The position numbers and the translations under genes are program-made. Source: Clytia hemisphaerica (taxonomy: Eukaryota > Cnidaria > Hydrozoa > Leptothecata > Clytiidae). From it: 64,000 nucleotides of DNA. Within the stretch, counting starts at the first letter, position 1, and every line of letters starts with the position of its first letter. The stretch covers positions 710,203-774,202 of the forward strand of contig CACVBU010000598.1 in NCBI GenBank assembly GCA_902728285.1, given 5' to 3'. The notes beneath the pieces were generated by a model, which saw only the letters and a program-made list of their open reading frames with translations, ran no database searches and was not told the origin of the DNA. Of the stretch, positions 44,281 to 55,847 are shown in pieces.

Positions 44281-46588
44281 AGGACCCCGTAGGCCAACAA
44301 AAATAAGCATTGAAATCTTTTGTTTTGATCCCTCTTTGCTGTTCATACTATAATTTTGCAGATGTAGTCTTTCATAGAAATTGACGCAAGAGAGAGAGAT
44401 GGTCCTGGGAAAGTGTTCATGTCATGTTTGTACGACCCACGCATACTTGAAAATATCTGACCGTTATGTCAACAATGCACCAACAAAAGAACCTTTCAGG
44501 GGGAATGTGTCAAATGATTTGAACCTTCCTGTGACAAAACAGACGAAATTCCACATTAATGATCTCAAACTTTAAGAATTTGCGTTGCTCCTAAACTCCA
44601 TCCAAAACAAAGTTTTTCACCTTCTAATTAAAGCTGCAACAAATCAAGATGAGTGGTAACATTAAAACTTTTTTCGACCCTGTAGAAACATCCTCTGTAA
44701 CAAATCGTAGTACTGAAATGAATTTTGAAATTTCCAGAAATGCTGAGTCTGTTTACAAATAAGTATAAACACGGCTTCTGGAAAGTCTGTTAAAATCTAT
44801 CTACTGTAGTCGTACGTGAATTTCTAAAACATATCTATGTGGGTCCAGCAGATTTTTAGGTTCATTTCTGTGTAATAATGGAAGTAACTTTTTACAAACT
44901 TCGTCACTTGTGATGTAGAAATTTCAAACGCTGTACTTTTAAAAAATGAACCACTCAATAGACTAAATTCTAGTACCTTATCGAGAAGTCCTCGCTTTTT
45001 CGAAAAATTTCACCACCTGGCTTAAAATGACCGACGAGTAAAATGCCATGTGAAAGGGGATTGGGTACCGTCACTCTGCTACAAGAATATGGGGGATGTG
45101 TCTAGTACTATTGTGTGGTAGCGAATATGCTCGTCAGGCTTGGCCATGTGAGGAAAAACCGCCCTCCTGAGTCTAGTATAGTCACTTTACGCCAGCAGCT
45201 TCGTTTCTCGCGAGCACAACTTGGCAGAGTCAGAAAAGTTTAGTGATAAATTATTTTAACTACGGGAAAAATGTGGTCGAACGGCTTAAAAGCCCATTGG
45301 CAAGAGAAACTTATCTTGTTTTCTTTGCGTGGAATCCTGCGCAAACATCAAGGTTTTGCAACATTAGGGATATTTCTGTACATTTCCAATCAATAGGGTT
45401 TGTTTGTAGTAGAATTCCATTTGCAATCGGGGACGAATTCTGGGCCACGTTTCTTTTTCTTGCCAGGGATGGACCAAAGATGTGTCACGGGGTATAATTG
45501 GAAAAAAGTTTTTAGTTTAAAAATTTAAAGTATACTTTATAAGCAGCTTCCTTTTTTCCTTTTAGGACTATACAGTTACGATATGGTAGAATTCGAAACC
45601 TGATGTACTAATTTTGGAACATGCCATTACATAGTAAGTACTCTTTTGACCATATATGGAAAACGATACTGATAGTGCATTCTGATTGGTTGCTAGTGGT
45701 GTATTTTGCTTACATGGCTAGAAAACAAACATACGTCTGAGATAATACCTTGAAGCATACTCAAGAAGAATTTCAGAATTTTTGTGCGATTGTTGATGAC
45801 ACACCCTGATGAAATTCCATCATCTACCCGTTATGTTTACATAACGGAATATTCACACGAGCCTTTTGTTGAATCTTTTGAAATCTTAACGTAAATGATT
45901 ACAGGTTTTCCGATATGAATTACTATTCTGGAATGCTAGTTCATGGTTTTTTGACGAGTAAGGTACAAAACCCTTATTCAACTCAAAGGTATTAAGGAAT
46001 GTTGAAATCAACCATCTTGTTTGTTTAAGAACCGTTATCTAAACAAGCGTCAATATGAAATTCTTTTCCCAGAGATTTTTACACCGAGTACATAGAAACA
46101 ACTCTATTTTTGAATTTAATGATACCCTCCCACTACTCTCACTGAAAGTAGCGTATTGCTTCATTCTTGTTGTTGACGTCAGCACCTTTATTTGAAAAGT
46201 ATAGGTTTAAACCTTTAAGCAAATTTGATATGTTTGGTCTTGGATTACCACAATTAAAGTGCCTTCTTTTCTTGTTTGACTTGTTTGTTCACCAAGATTT
46301 GAGAAGGTATTTTTCCCCAAGCTATTATTATTTTAAGTTATCAAATAAGGTGTTGGTTAACAGCAACAAGCAACAAAGTGCTCTACCGAAGGAGCCATAT
46401 AAACTTATTTTAAGATGTAACTTAAAAGCTTTACCTTAATGCGGCTAGTATATAAAGCACATAATTCTTCCATTTGACTCATGCAATTAAAGTGAAACCA
46501 ACGAACTCCCTGTTATTCAGTAGATTCAAATCAAAGTTTAACGTTAACAAACAAGCTGAGGCTTTGGTATTTAAAAAGTGTCCAATTA

Positions 46589-46669
46589 GATTTGAAAAAC
46601 ATGGTTTCCTGGAAAATTAGTACTCATTACGAATCAGATTTAAGAATATGGTTTCCAGGAAAATTAGTG
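46589..46669. repeat. Two direct copies of a 33-base unit
   Basis: GATTTGAAAAACATGGTTTCC... and GATTTAAGAATATGGTTTCC..., each continuing to GGAAAATTAGT, start 48 bases apart. This is an old local duplication with no coding role. Confidence 0.55.
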
Positions 46670-48139
46670 TTCAATGCATCACTACAAGTGATCCGTCCTA
46701 GCGATCGAATTTGAAAGTAAAGGAAATTTTCACATCCTGAAACGTATTTTTTGTGCGTCAAACCCACCTATGAGAATTGTAGCTGTGAATTTGTAAGATA
46801 ACTCTTCACTACCTTCATTTTGTGAAAAATACACGTTCAAGGTTCACATGATATAGGATATTCAATCATCCATCTATTTTGGAAAATGACCCAAGCTCTT
46901 TGTTTTGTCTAGTTTTGAATACACTCGAATAAGGATTGCAACAAACTCTGTATTGTAAAACCACAAGTTTTTATGGCAAGTTTCAAGTTTGGATTGTCAT
47001 TTGATTTGAATGAAGATTTTGTGGAAATCTGAAACAAAACAACTTGAAGTTTTTCTACCCTACTTGAAAATGTGTCAAGCAAGAACTTTCAGGTCTGTGA
47101 GCTTTTGATTCGTGTACCCCTTCTACCATCATTGTCTTGTAAAGACGATCTTGCGTATATCTTAAAACGGTGATTTTACTAATAATTCTAGAGACACACT
47201 TAAAGTAAATCCTGAACAATTTTGCAAATTCTTTTCTCTGAAGTTTCTCAATCTCAAGGAGTAGTTCAAACGGATATTGTCAATTGTGATCCACGTACGT
47301 GCCAAGGAAATTCAAGCGAAGTCAAAAGGATCTTGTGAGGAATTACTTAGTGAAATGAAAATATGGGCTATTTCAAACTTAAATCACTCCCAGTTGCCCA
47401 CCTTCATGGTTGAACTATTGCCGAGTATACTACACAATTTGTACTTATATCCAGCCGTGAGCTATCTGGTCTTGTTTTCTTGTCTGTTCAAGAAGGTTGT
47501 TGTAAAATGTTTTCACTCAGAATTTCTGTTATCGTATCTTTGAACACCCCTGTCTCACAGCCCCGGTGAAATCTTTCCTACATCGGGGATAAAAATTTCG
47601 ATTGAAATCTCAGTGGGAATAAAAATTCTATTATCGTATCCTTGAAAAATATCCTCTTCGTACAAGTTGGAAACTCAAAAGAAATCCATCGTCGTCAGTT
47701 TCGCACGAACCAAACGAAGAACAAAAAGTTAAGGGAGAACCTGCGTAATATTACGATTCGCTGAATCAGCAAAACCTCTACTCGTTGCTACTTTTTGTAT
47801 CCTTTAACTCGAGGACGTATGTATACAATTAACATGGCAATTAATGACGATGAGCTATTGTTTTTTTGTACAAATAATTGAATCTGAAGTCATTAGTAAC
47901 GCTAGTCTTCCTTCCGTTCAATCGCATACAAGAAAAATCTTCTCTTTTTATTCAGTTTTATCTATTGCTACAAAGTATTAGCATCTTCTCAACGGCTATT
48001 CGCCCATGATTATCTTTGAAGAGTTAGATGTTCTGAAATGCTATCTAGATTTAAAACAATTTGTAATTGAAGTAGCAATCAGTTTTATCGGTATAGAATT
48101 CATTGAGACATTTTATAATTATTGGAACTATTTGAAAAA

Positions 48140-51100
48140 ATGAATATTTTTGCTGTTTTGTTTCTTTGTTTGTGCTTGTCATTATTTGTGAGATGCCAGG
48201 AATTGATTTCGTGCCCATGCCCCTTTTGTGGGAAAGACTCTAAAGGACGTGCTGAAGCAAATTGCGCAAACTTCCGATTTTCGACAGTTCGTAAACCATT
48301 CCCGAAGGACATGTATACCATTAATATGCAGTATAATCGAATCAAAGAGGTCAAAACAGACGATTTTGGCGAGTTGCCTGTTTTAAATCTAATTAGACTA
48401 GATGACAATTTGATTGCTAGAATACAAGAAAATGCTTTCGCTGGAATGTCGAATTTGGACGAATTAGTTTTATCAGCTAATCAATTGAAAACGATCCCAG
48501 ATAAACTGGTCCATCCAGATGCTCCTTTGAGTCAGGGCATCAAACTGAAAGCCAACAAAATTGAACATTTTCCAACGTTGCTTTTAAAACGTACCCGAAG
48601 ACTTGTTAACGTTGAAGATAACCCAATAAAATGTGATTGTGATTCGGTTATCCCCGATGATATCAAAGATAAAGCACTCGGTACATGTACCTCACCTTCG
48701 AATTTGAAAGGTCGTTCCGTGTCAAGTCTAACTTTTTCGGATGTGGGTTGTGATGTTTGTGAGGACGTCGATTGCAACCAAGGCTCGTGTTATACACTTG
48801 ATCGTAAAGAAGCCTTGTGTAAATGCTTTGATGGTTGGACAGGTTCAGATTGTTCTATAGATTTAAGCACCACAACCACGACGACGACCACAACCACAAC
48901 TACTATAACTACCACCACCACTCCCACCACTCCCACCACCACAACCACATCTACTCCTACCACAACTCCAACTACAACAACTCCTACCACAACCACAACC
49001 ACTCCCACCACCACAACCACTCCCACAACAACTACTATATCTACTACCACCACTCCCACCACAACCACTCCCACCACCACAACCACAACCAGAACTACTC
49101 CCACTACAGCTATCACAACCCCTACCACAACTACAACCACTCCCACCACAACCACAACCACAACCACTCCCACCACTACAACCACTCCCACCACTACAAC
49201 CACAACCACTCCCACCACCACAACGACAACCACTCCCACTACAACCACAACCACTCCCACCACAACCACAGCCACTCCCACCACAACCACAGCCACAGCC
49301 ACAACCACAACCACAACCAATCCCACCACCACAACTACTCCCACCACAACTACGACAACTCCAACTACAACTTTAACTACTACAACTCCCACCACCACTC
49401 CAACCCCAACTACTCCCACCACTCCATCCACAACAACTCCCACCGCCACGCTTACCACTTCAACCATTCCTACCACTACAGCTCCCACAGTCCCCACCAC
49501 AACCACTACAACCACGACCAAGAAGACCACATCCATCACCAAGAGACCAACTACAATCACGACCACCACTCCTAATACCTCTAAGAAGCCCACTACAGTC
49601 GTCACTGAGAAACCTGAAACTACGACTGCAATCAAAAAGCTTACTATCGTCACCAAAAAGCCTACTTTCAGCAGCACAAAAAAGAAGATCACCACCATCA
49701 TTGCTTCCACGAAGAAACCTTTGATTAACACTACTAAAAACCAGGAAGCCGAGAAAGTAAGTTATAATTTCTTTACTGATTCTTTCTAGCGTTAGCGAGC
49801 ACCTCACTAAAAACTTGGATTTTTCATCTCGTTTATTTGTGAGTTCCACTTTGACGATTGTCGAAAAATAGAAGCCTTTCAAGTGCTTTGACGCAAATTC
49901 GATTATTTTGCTACTGCAGCTTCGAAAGTTAAAATTTGACGTCGAAAAATCGAATGTTTAGAGCCCGAAAACCCAGGCTCAAAACATTCGAAAAAGTCGC
50001 AAAGTGGAATAGACGTTGATCGCGTAAAAAAAACGCGGGTGACATCTAGTATAGGCTATTCTAGCGTCTGTTATGAAAAACTTTCTTATACGTATTATTT
50101 TAAAGAAATGGGCCATTGGTTATATTTGAGGTCGGCTGTTTAACTTTGGAATCGCTTCCCCTTTCAGTTAAAAGTGGACTGTGGGAACAAAATAGAATGT
50201 CGAGCAACAGTTGAGCGTTTGGTGAAAGATTTAAAATCACTTTCCATTCAAACACCTGAAGAATTTGATAAGTTTGTGAAACTTGTTCACAAGATGGTGG
50301 ATAAAAGTAATGGCAGTGACCACGATGACTTACAGAAGGTTAGTCTCCCCTTTCGACAACTTTTTACACGAAGTGTACCACCAAAAATTTGCACACAAAA
50401 AGTAAAAATACGTAAAGAAGTCCTACAAAATTTGAAATATATATTTTTGATATTTTATTCTTTAGGTTTTTCCTGAAGTCATCTGTTTGGTGGACATCTT
50501 GATGCAAGTCGACCAATTAATAACGGCCCAGGCCCAACACAAGTACGGGTCCTCCAAGACCCTCCTCCACTCTCTCAAGACAATGACCAAAAAAGTCGGA
50601 GATGGTCTCAAGACAAACGAAAATGTTGAATTCCAAGTCTCAAAAGAAATGGTGGGTATTGGAGTTTGGGAGGTCCCTGTGACGGATGAGAAAGATGTTT
50701 TTGTGATCGGTGGCTATAGCAACAAGACTTCATATGTTGATATCAAGATTCAAAAGCCATCTCTTGATGATACAAGCATACAAAGTGTTATGCGGATTCC
50801 ATCAACGGCTTTGAAGGAGCGTCAAAATTCTTACATATCCTCAATCAACTATCAAAATAGTGGACTGTTCCTTACAAAGAACGAATTGAATAATCTACTG
50901 GATGGAAACGAAATTATAGAAACAAAAGGGAAGAAACACAATATTTCTAATGCACAAACGAGTAATATCGTAGATGGAAATGTGTTCGCCGTTTCTATTG
51001 GTGAAACTTCCATCTCCAACCTCCAACAGCCAATCACGCTTCTCTTTCGTAGTCAAACAGAATTGATGGCGAATGATACTTGTAAATTCTGGCGCTTTGC

Positions 51101-54083
51101 ACATGGTAGGTGTTCTGAGCATAGTTTTGTAGCAAGCTTACATGAAAACCAACGAAATAGTAAAGCAATGGATTGATAGGAGTAGAAAAGCTTGTCCAAT
51201 TTCTTGCTACCTTATTGGTCCTAAGTAAGTAAGTCTGCGACCGCAGTCGGATGCGACCCGAAGGCTCCTCTTTCGATAGCTATCTACCCGAAGGTAGGGG
51301 AGGGCGCCACTCTTTCTCCCTGGATTTCTCCACTTACCCTTGATCCTTCTCTTAGTTGCTGAGCATCAAGCAGAGAGGCATCAAGTACCATTTTGGGAAT
51401 CTTTGGTATGACCCGGCTTGGGGTTGAACCCACAACCTTGCGAACCGTAGCCGGATGCTCTACCACTGTACTACGGTCGCTATTGGTCCTGAAAACCCTA
51501 CACCCTTCATAATATAGTTAGGGAAGGAAGTAACTTCGTAGAGAAATTCCGAAACAGAATCAAACTTAGGACTAATAAAGACACTCTAAAAATATATATT
51601 TCCCCCAAAGTAATTGGTTGAAATAGACACTTTCTCGGCACTAGAGAGTATTTTAAAATAAAATTTGATTATTGTCTTGACACACTCTAAACATTTGTTA
51701 ACCCTCCATTCATTAGAGAATGACAGGCATCACGGTCAATGGTCTGACGAAGGATGTCATCGAATCACAACAACCAACATCACTGGCTTCATCAAATGCC
51801 AATGTGATCATCTCACCAACTTTGCATTGATCATCAATTCTGACCAGGAATTTTACAATCCATACGCAATTCAGATTGTGACATACGTTGGTTGTGGGAT
51901 TTCAATCGCTTCTCTCTTCGTCACTCTTCTGGTTTATGTCTTCTTCAGGTAAGAATCTCTAACAGCCAGAAAGGGTTATTATTATTGACTCTTGGATGGA
52001 AAATGAGGCCACTTTTTCCCATCTGAAACGCGTGAACTGCGTGGTTTTTACACAAACACCCGATTGAAAGTAAAATCGTAAAATCTTTCGCTAGATTTAG
52101 GAAAATATAATGTGGTAGAACAAAGAAATCATCTTTTGAGACCAAGACTTTTAATTTAAGGTTCTAACCAACTTCTCACTGGAGTTATGTCGACCAAATA
52201 CTCTGCTTTCAGGGGGCCCCTTTGGAATTTTGTAACATAAATTTGATCGAGTTACTTACACACTTACTTTTATAAAAACCTGTCAATTACTTTCAATATC
52301 TGTTAAGCCGTTCCCGGCATTGGTAGATAATATCGTGCTTTTAATGTCTAAAATAGTTCTAAAAGGGTTCTGTGTGACGCAGTGCATGTGAAAAGATGAC
52401 CCCCAAAGCAGGTCAACTGAAGATCCTGGAATTAATCTTGCCTGACAATTGCATGCAATTCATTTGATTTATTCCAGGATATTCAAGAAGGAAATATCTT
52501 GGGAAATCAGATTTATGAAATGTTTAATTGCAACCCCCTGATAAATTATTTTTAGTTTGTCTTTTGATTTCCCAAAGCTTTCCTTCTTTTTATGGTGTCC
52601 GACCGATGTCCGGTATTTAAGCCTGAACATCAATTATGTTTTTTCCTGCTATGTTATGTGCCTTGTCACCTGTTCCTTCTAAAAAGATTATTTTTGTTTG
52701 TTCTTTTGGTTCTTCCTGTTGGCTTATGACTATGTCAAGTTGTTTTGTTTTAATATCTGATGGTATTGCGCGGGAGGGTAGTTGAAATCATCATTCCCTA
52801 ATCACTTTAATACCCGTTATCAAAGAAATATATTTTTCAATAATATTATAATTTTTTTAACTGCTGTGGACAAAGTTTGCTCTTTGCATAAGAGAGCTTG
52901 AGGCTGATTATAAATTTGTGATATCAGATACAATTAATCTTCCCGTTTCAGTAAAATCAATCGTAAACTTGCACCAAAGTTGTTAATCTGTTTATCATCG
53001 TCGCTATTGATTCTTCTCATCATTTTCATCATCGGAGCTGAACGAAACGCCAAGACGTACCACGTGTGCCAGTTGATGGCCGTTTTGATTCACTATTTCA
53101 CTCTTTCCACTTTCTGTTGGATGGCCTGTGAAAGCTTCAACTTGTATCGAAACTTCATTAATATTTTCAAACGGACCCGTAACGAGAATGGTATACTGGT
53201 GAAGATGTCGCTTTTCTCTTGGGGTGAGTCTCTCCTAACCTTTGTAGATAGAATCTGAACTTTTTGCTTCCCCTTTAAAGTTTAAAGTTCTCAAACAAAT
53301 GAAAATGAAAATTTCCCCTAGCCCTCAAGTAATTAATCTTTCATTTTTTCGTTATTCTTTCTTTACGTCAGTCTGCATCATCGAAAACACATTTCGCTTC
53401 CCACCTCCTCCTTCCTGTAAACTTCATTCATCATTCTAACTTCACTTGTTTTTCTCTCCTCTCTTGTATAGGTGTTCCTCTAGTCATCGTTGTCATTACC
53501 ATGGTAACAAGCCTCGAAGAATATGGCAACGCATATGTGTAAGTCTTTTACTCTCCCAAAGGCTAACCAAGTCGTCATATGGTTGTCTTAGCTCATTCTC
53601 GACTTTTACTGAGGTTGTACATCGGACCTTTTAAATTTCATCTTATTTTTTTCTAGATGTGTTGTGCACGGATTCAGTTTTTACTATGGTGTTCTTTTGC
53701 CCGTTGGTTTGATCACCCTTGGCAACTGGATCGTCCTAGTCCTTTCCCTCAGGGGTATGCGAAGAGCGAAGATTCTGAAACGAAGTCGAAGAAAACGCGA
53801 CCAAGAGAATCAACAGTGGTTACATTTCGTACGCGCCGCTACTTGTGCTACCATCTTGGGTTTGACGTGGACGTTCGGTATTTTAGCAGTGGGTTATCTA
53901 AAGACAACTTTCCAATGGTTGTTCTGTATTTTCAACTCGTTGCAAGGGTTCGCCATATTTTTGCTGTTTGTGGTGAATAACAAGGAAGCGAAACGCGAGA
54001 TCTACAAATGGTACAAGGGAGAACGATTGAATAGCGATAGTGCTGAACTTTCGAGTACTGGAAAACCTGCCTCAAATTTTTGA
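48140..54083 (+). CDS. Adhesion GPCR with LRR, EGF and long Thr-rich stalk (copy A)
   Basis: Seven exons: 48140-49756, 50168-50338, 50466-51105, 51717-51948, 52952-53223, 53472-53538, 53657-54083; frame holds throughout, giving 1141 residues. Order: signal peptide (1-19), LRRs with flanking cysteine caps (about 22-196), one EGF-like module (about 204-238), a Thr/Pro mucin-like stalk (about 244-480) turning Lys-rich (to 539), a GAIN domain (exons 2-3), a GPS with all four cysteines and the H-L/T cleavage site (C-Q-C-D-H-L-T-N-F-A, exon 4), then seven membrane helices. TM motifs such as L-T-W-T-F-G-I-L and F-N-S-L-Q-G-F are those of adhesion receptors. The start chosen is the first ATG before the signal peptide. 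Compared with the minus-strand paralogue it lacks the Ig and HRM exons. AATAAA is at 54586-54591. The intron at 51106-51716 carries a SINE. Ligand unknown; a cell-surface adhesion or immune-type sensor is likely. Confidence 0.88.
48868..49540 (+). repeat. Coding minisatellite: ACN-CCC threonine/proline tract
   Basis: About 225 codons in exon 1 of the GPCR are almost all ACC, ACA, ACT or ACG (Thr) with regularly spaced CCC/CCT (Pro), in loose T3-6-P units. The plus strand is nearly free of G here. The tract encodes a densely O-glycosylatable rod that would lift the LRR/EGF head away from the membrane. The paralogue has only a short Thr-rich linker at the same place, so the tract grew after duplication. 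Length polymorphism is likely. Confidence 0.85.
51223..51480 (-). mobile_element. tRNA-derived SINE in a GPCR intron
   Basis: On the minus strand it starts GCGACCGTAGTACAGTGGTAGAGC (A box in AGTGGTAGAGC) with B box GGGTTCAACCC about 50 bases on, and ends in an ACTTACTTACTTA tail. Target duplications TATTGGTCCT flank it (51213-51222 and 51481-51490). The intact duplications point to a recent insertion. Confidence 0.85.
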
Positions 54084-54836
54084 ATGAAATATGCGAGTGA
54101 ACGAGTGATCTTGGAAAAATCTCTATGAGTAAATATTTTGAGAATTGAAGACAAGAAACTTTTTTTCAAATCAGCAATGTTTTGGCTAAAACACTCGTGT
54201 AAATTTCTTTCCACGAGAGTTTCTCCCATTTGAAATAGATATTTTTTCATAAGAAGTTTTCTTAACCAGACAAGTAAAAAAATTAGTAATTCCTTCCTGT
54301 TTTGAACAAAGCACTATTCAAAATTTGTTGCCTAATTAATTTGATACTGTCCTAATTGCTTTTGGTCATTTACGATCCAGGCACTTTCGTTACAGTTGTC
54401 ATGTGGTTATGATAATTAGGCTTTATGTAATCAAAAATTCGAAATTGCGTATATTTCTTGGCATGTCAATCAGTGCTTGATTAATTAGTATTGTCTGGAC
54501 TTGTAAAAGTACGACGATAAAATATTTGAGCAGCCATATAATATTTGCTCAGACATTTTGAAATATTTATTTTGAGAATTTTAAATAAAATCTTTATATT
54601 TTTTGAATTTTGTCACTGTATGTTTTTTGTAAATAGCTTGCCTGAATATTTATGATTTTATCAAAAATGTAATTCTGCAACGTCTTGAAAAAAATAAGAA
54701 AATAAAATAAAAAGAAAACAGCTCATCAGATTTTCTATTTCTTATTTTTATGCACCCCTTTCTTGATCTCTACTCACTAAAATCTCAAAATTGAATTTGA
54801 TATTATCGTTTTTTTGGAAATTTGCAGACTATTTCC
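54084..54836. other. 3' flank of GPCR copy A
   Basis: AT-rich untranslated region and spacer. AATAAA at 54586-54591 and again at 54701-54706 are the likely poly(A) signals. Nothing else is seen here; 55292-55847, the 3' flank of copy B, is likewise empty. Confidence 0.5.
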
Positions 54837-55283
54837 CCGGGGGGGAGGGGCAGTCGGATTTTGGCGGACTGACGGTATGCGCGGGCTAAAAATTGGCGTT
54901 CAAAATCGCACCCTTACAGTGCAGTGGTTTTTCCCGAAAAATACACCCTTACAGTGCATTTTTCGCCAAGTTGAATACCCTTACAGTGCAGTCTAGCTGG
55001 GTGTGATTCTTCTATACATTATTTATTTATGTAATTTTGCATCTAAAAAGGATCCAATACGTACTTGATCCAATATTTGAAAAGAATTAGGTAAAGGGGA
55101 TTGAATCCCTTAAAAAACTTTGACTGGACAATTTCATTTTTGTTAGAATTTAGAAATTTGTACCCTTACAGTGCAGGTGGCAAAAAACCCACCCTTACAG
55201 TGCATTTCGGATGCCTTGAAAAACACACCCTTAGTGCCCACACATACCCTTCAGTCATTTTGCTTGGCTGCCCCCCCCCCGGG
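54837..55283. mobile_element. 447-bp hAT-type MITE between the two GPCR genes
   Basis: The left end CCGGGGGGGAGGGGCAG and the right end CTGCCCCCCCCCCGGG are inverted, flanked by CTATTTCC on both sides (54829-54836 and 55284-55291), an 8-bp duplication. Inside, the motif ACCCTTACAGTGCA occurs five times (near 54911, 54946, 54978, 55161, 55191), mostly with 32-35 base spacing, plus two decayed copies. Such subterminal repeats are what hAT transposases bind. Confidence 0.8.
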
Positions 55284-55847
55284 CTATTTCCGCATCCTCC
55301 GGAACTCAGACACTTCTAGAAATTATAGCTTAAATTTTCCAATAGCTTTACTGAGATAGTGTGTAATTATTTTGCAATCGGTCAGTATTTTACCTAAAGC
55401 TTTTACTCTCTGAACAACCAGTAGAGAAACAGGAAGGAATTCGACATCAAGCTTTTAACATCAACAAAAAACATGGGTCAACATAATTTTGCGATTCTGT
55501 AATTTAGGACTTAAAATTGCGCGAAATAATTTGTGAGCAAGTCTACAGTATGATATAGGTATCGGTTGGAGGTATCCAATTTGAGAGATTCAATCTGTAA
55601 TCTGTAATTGTGATATAAAATTTAAGATCATTTGATTTTTCGTTTTTTATAATATTCTACAATATTGCTATAAGTACATTTTCAAACTATTTACATGAAT
55701 ATTCTTAGTTGTCTCAGGAACCACCATACTGTTCCAATCGTAACCGTCATGAATACCAAAAAGGAAAATATTGATCTCCTCAGGCAATGTGATTCATCCC
55801 GGATCAATTTTTGTCCGTATTCGTGCCTTTCAACATCATAGTCTCTT

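Larger units (their letters stand above)
34872..48139. other. Long gene-poor interval
   Basis: Beyond the promoter of the BH3-like gene and the listed transposons and SINEs, no gene is recognised in these 13 kb. Short open frames (for example 40611-40850 minus, 42889-43116 minus, 46167-46439 plus, 47277-47543 plus) show no start context, splice partners or conserved pattern. 45020-45240 may be another decayed repeat. CRE-like TGACGTCA palindromes occur (for example near 46174) without an adjoining gene. Confidence 0.4.

Noticed and set aside
46174..46181. CRE palindrome TGACGTCA as a promoter
   Set aside because: Eight bases, several occurrences in the window, and no gene start nearby.
48790..49731. 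Long minus-strand Val-rich frame and plus-strand His/Asn-rich frame (48835-49575) over the Thr tract
   Set aside because: They are alternative readings of the ACN/CCN minisatellite inside exon 1 of the receptor; no start context or conserved pattern.
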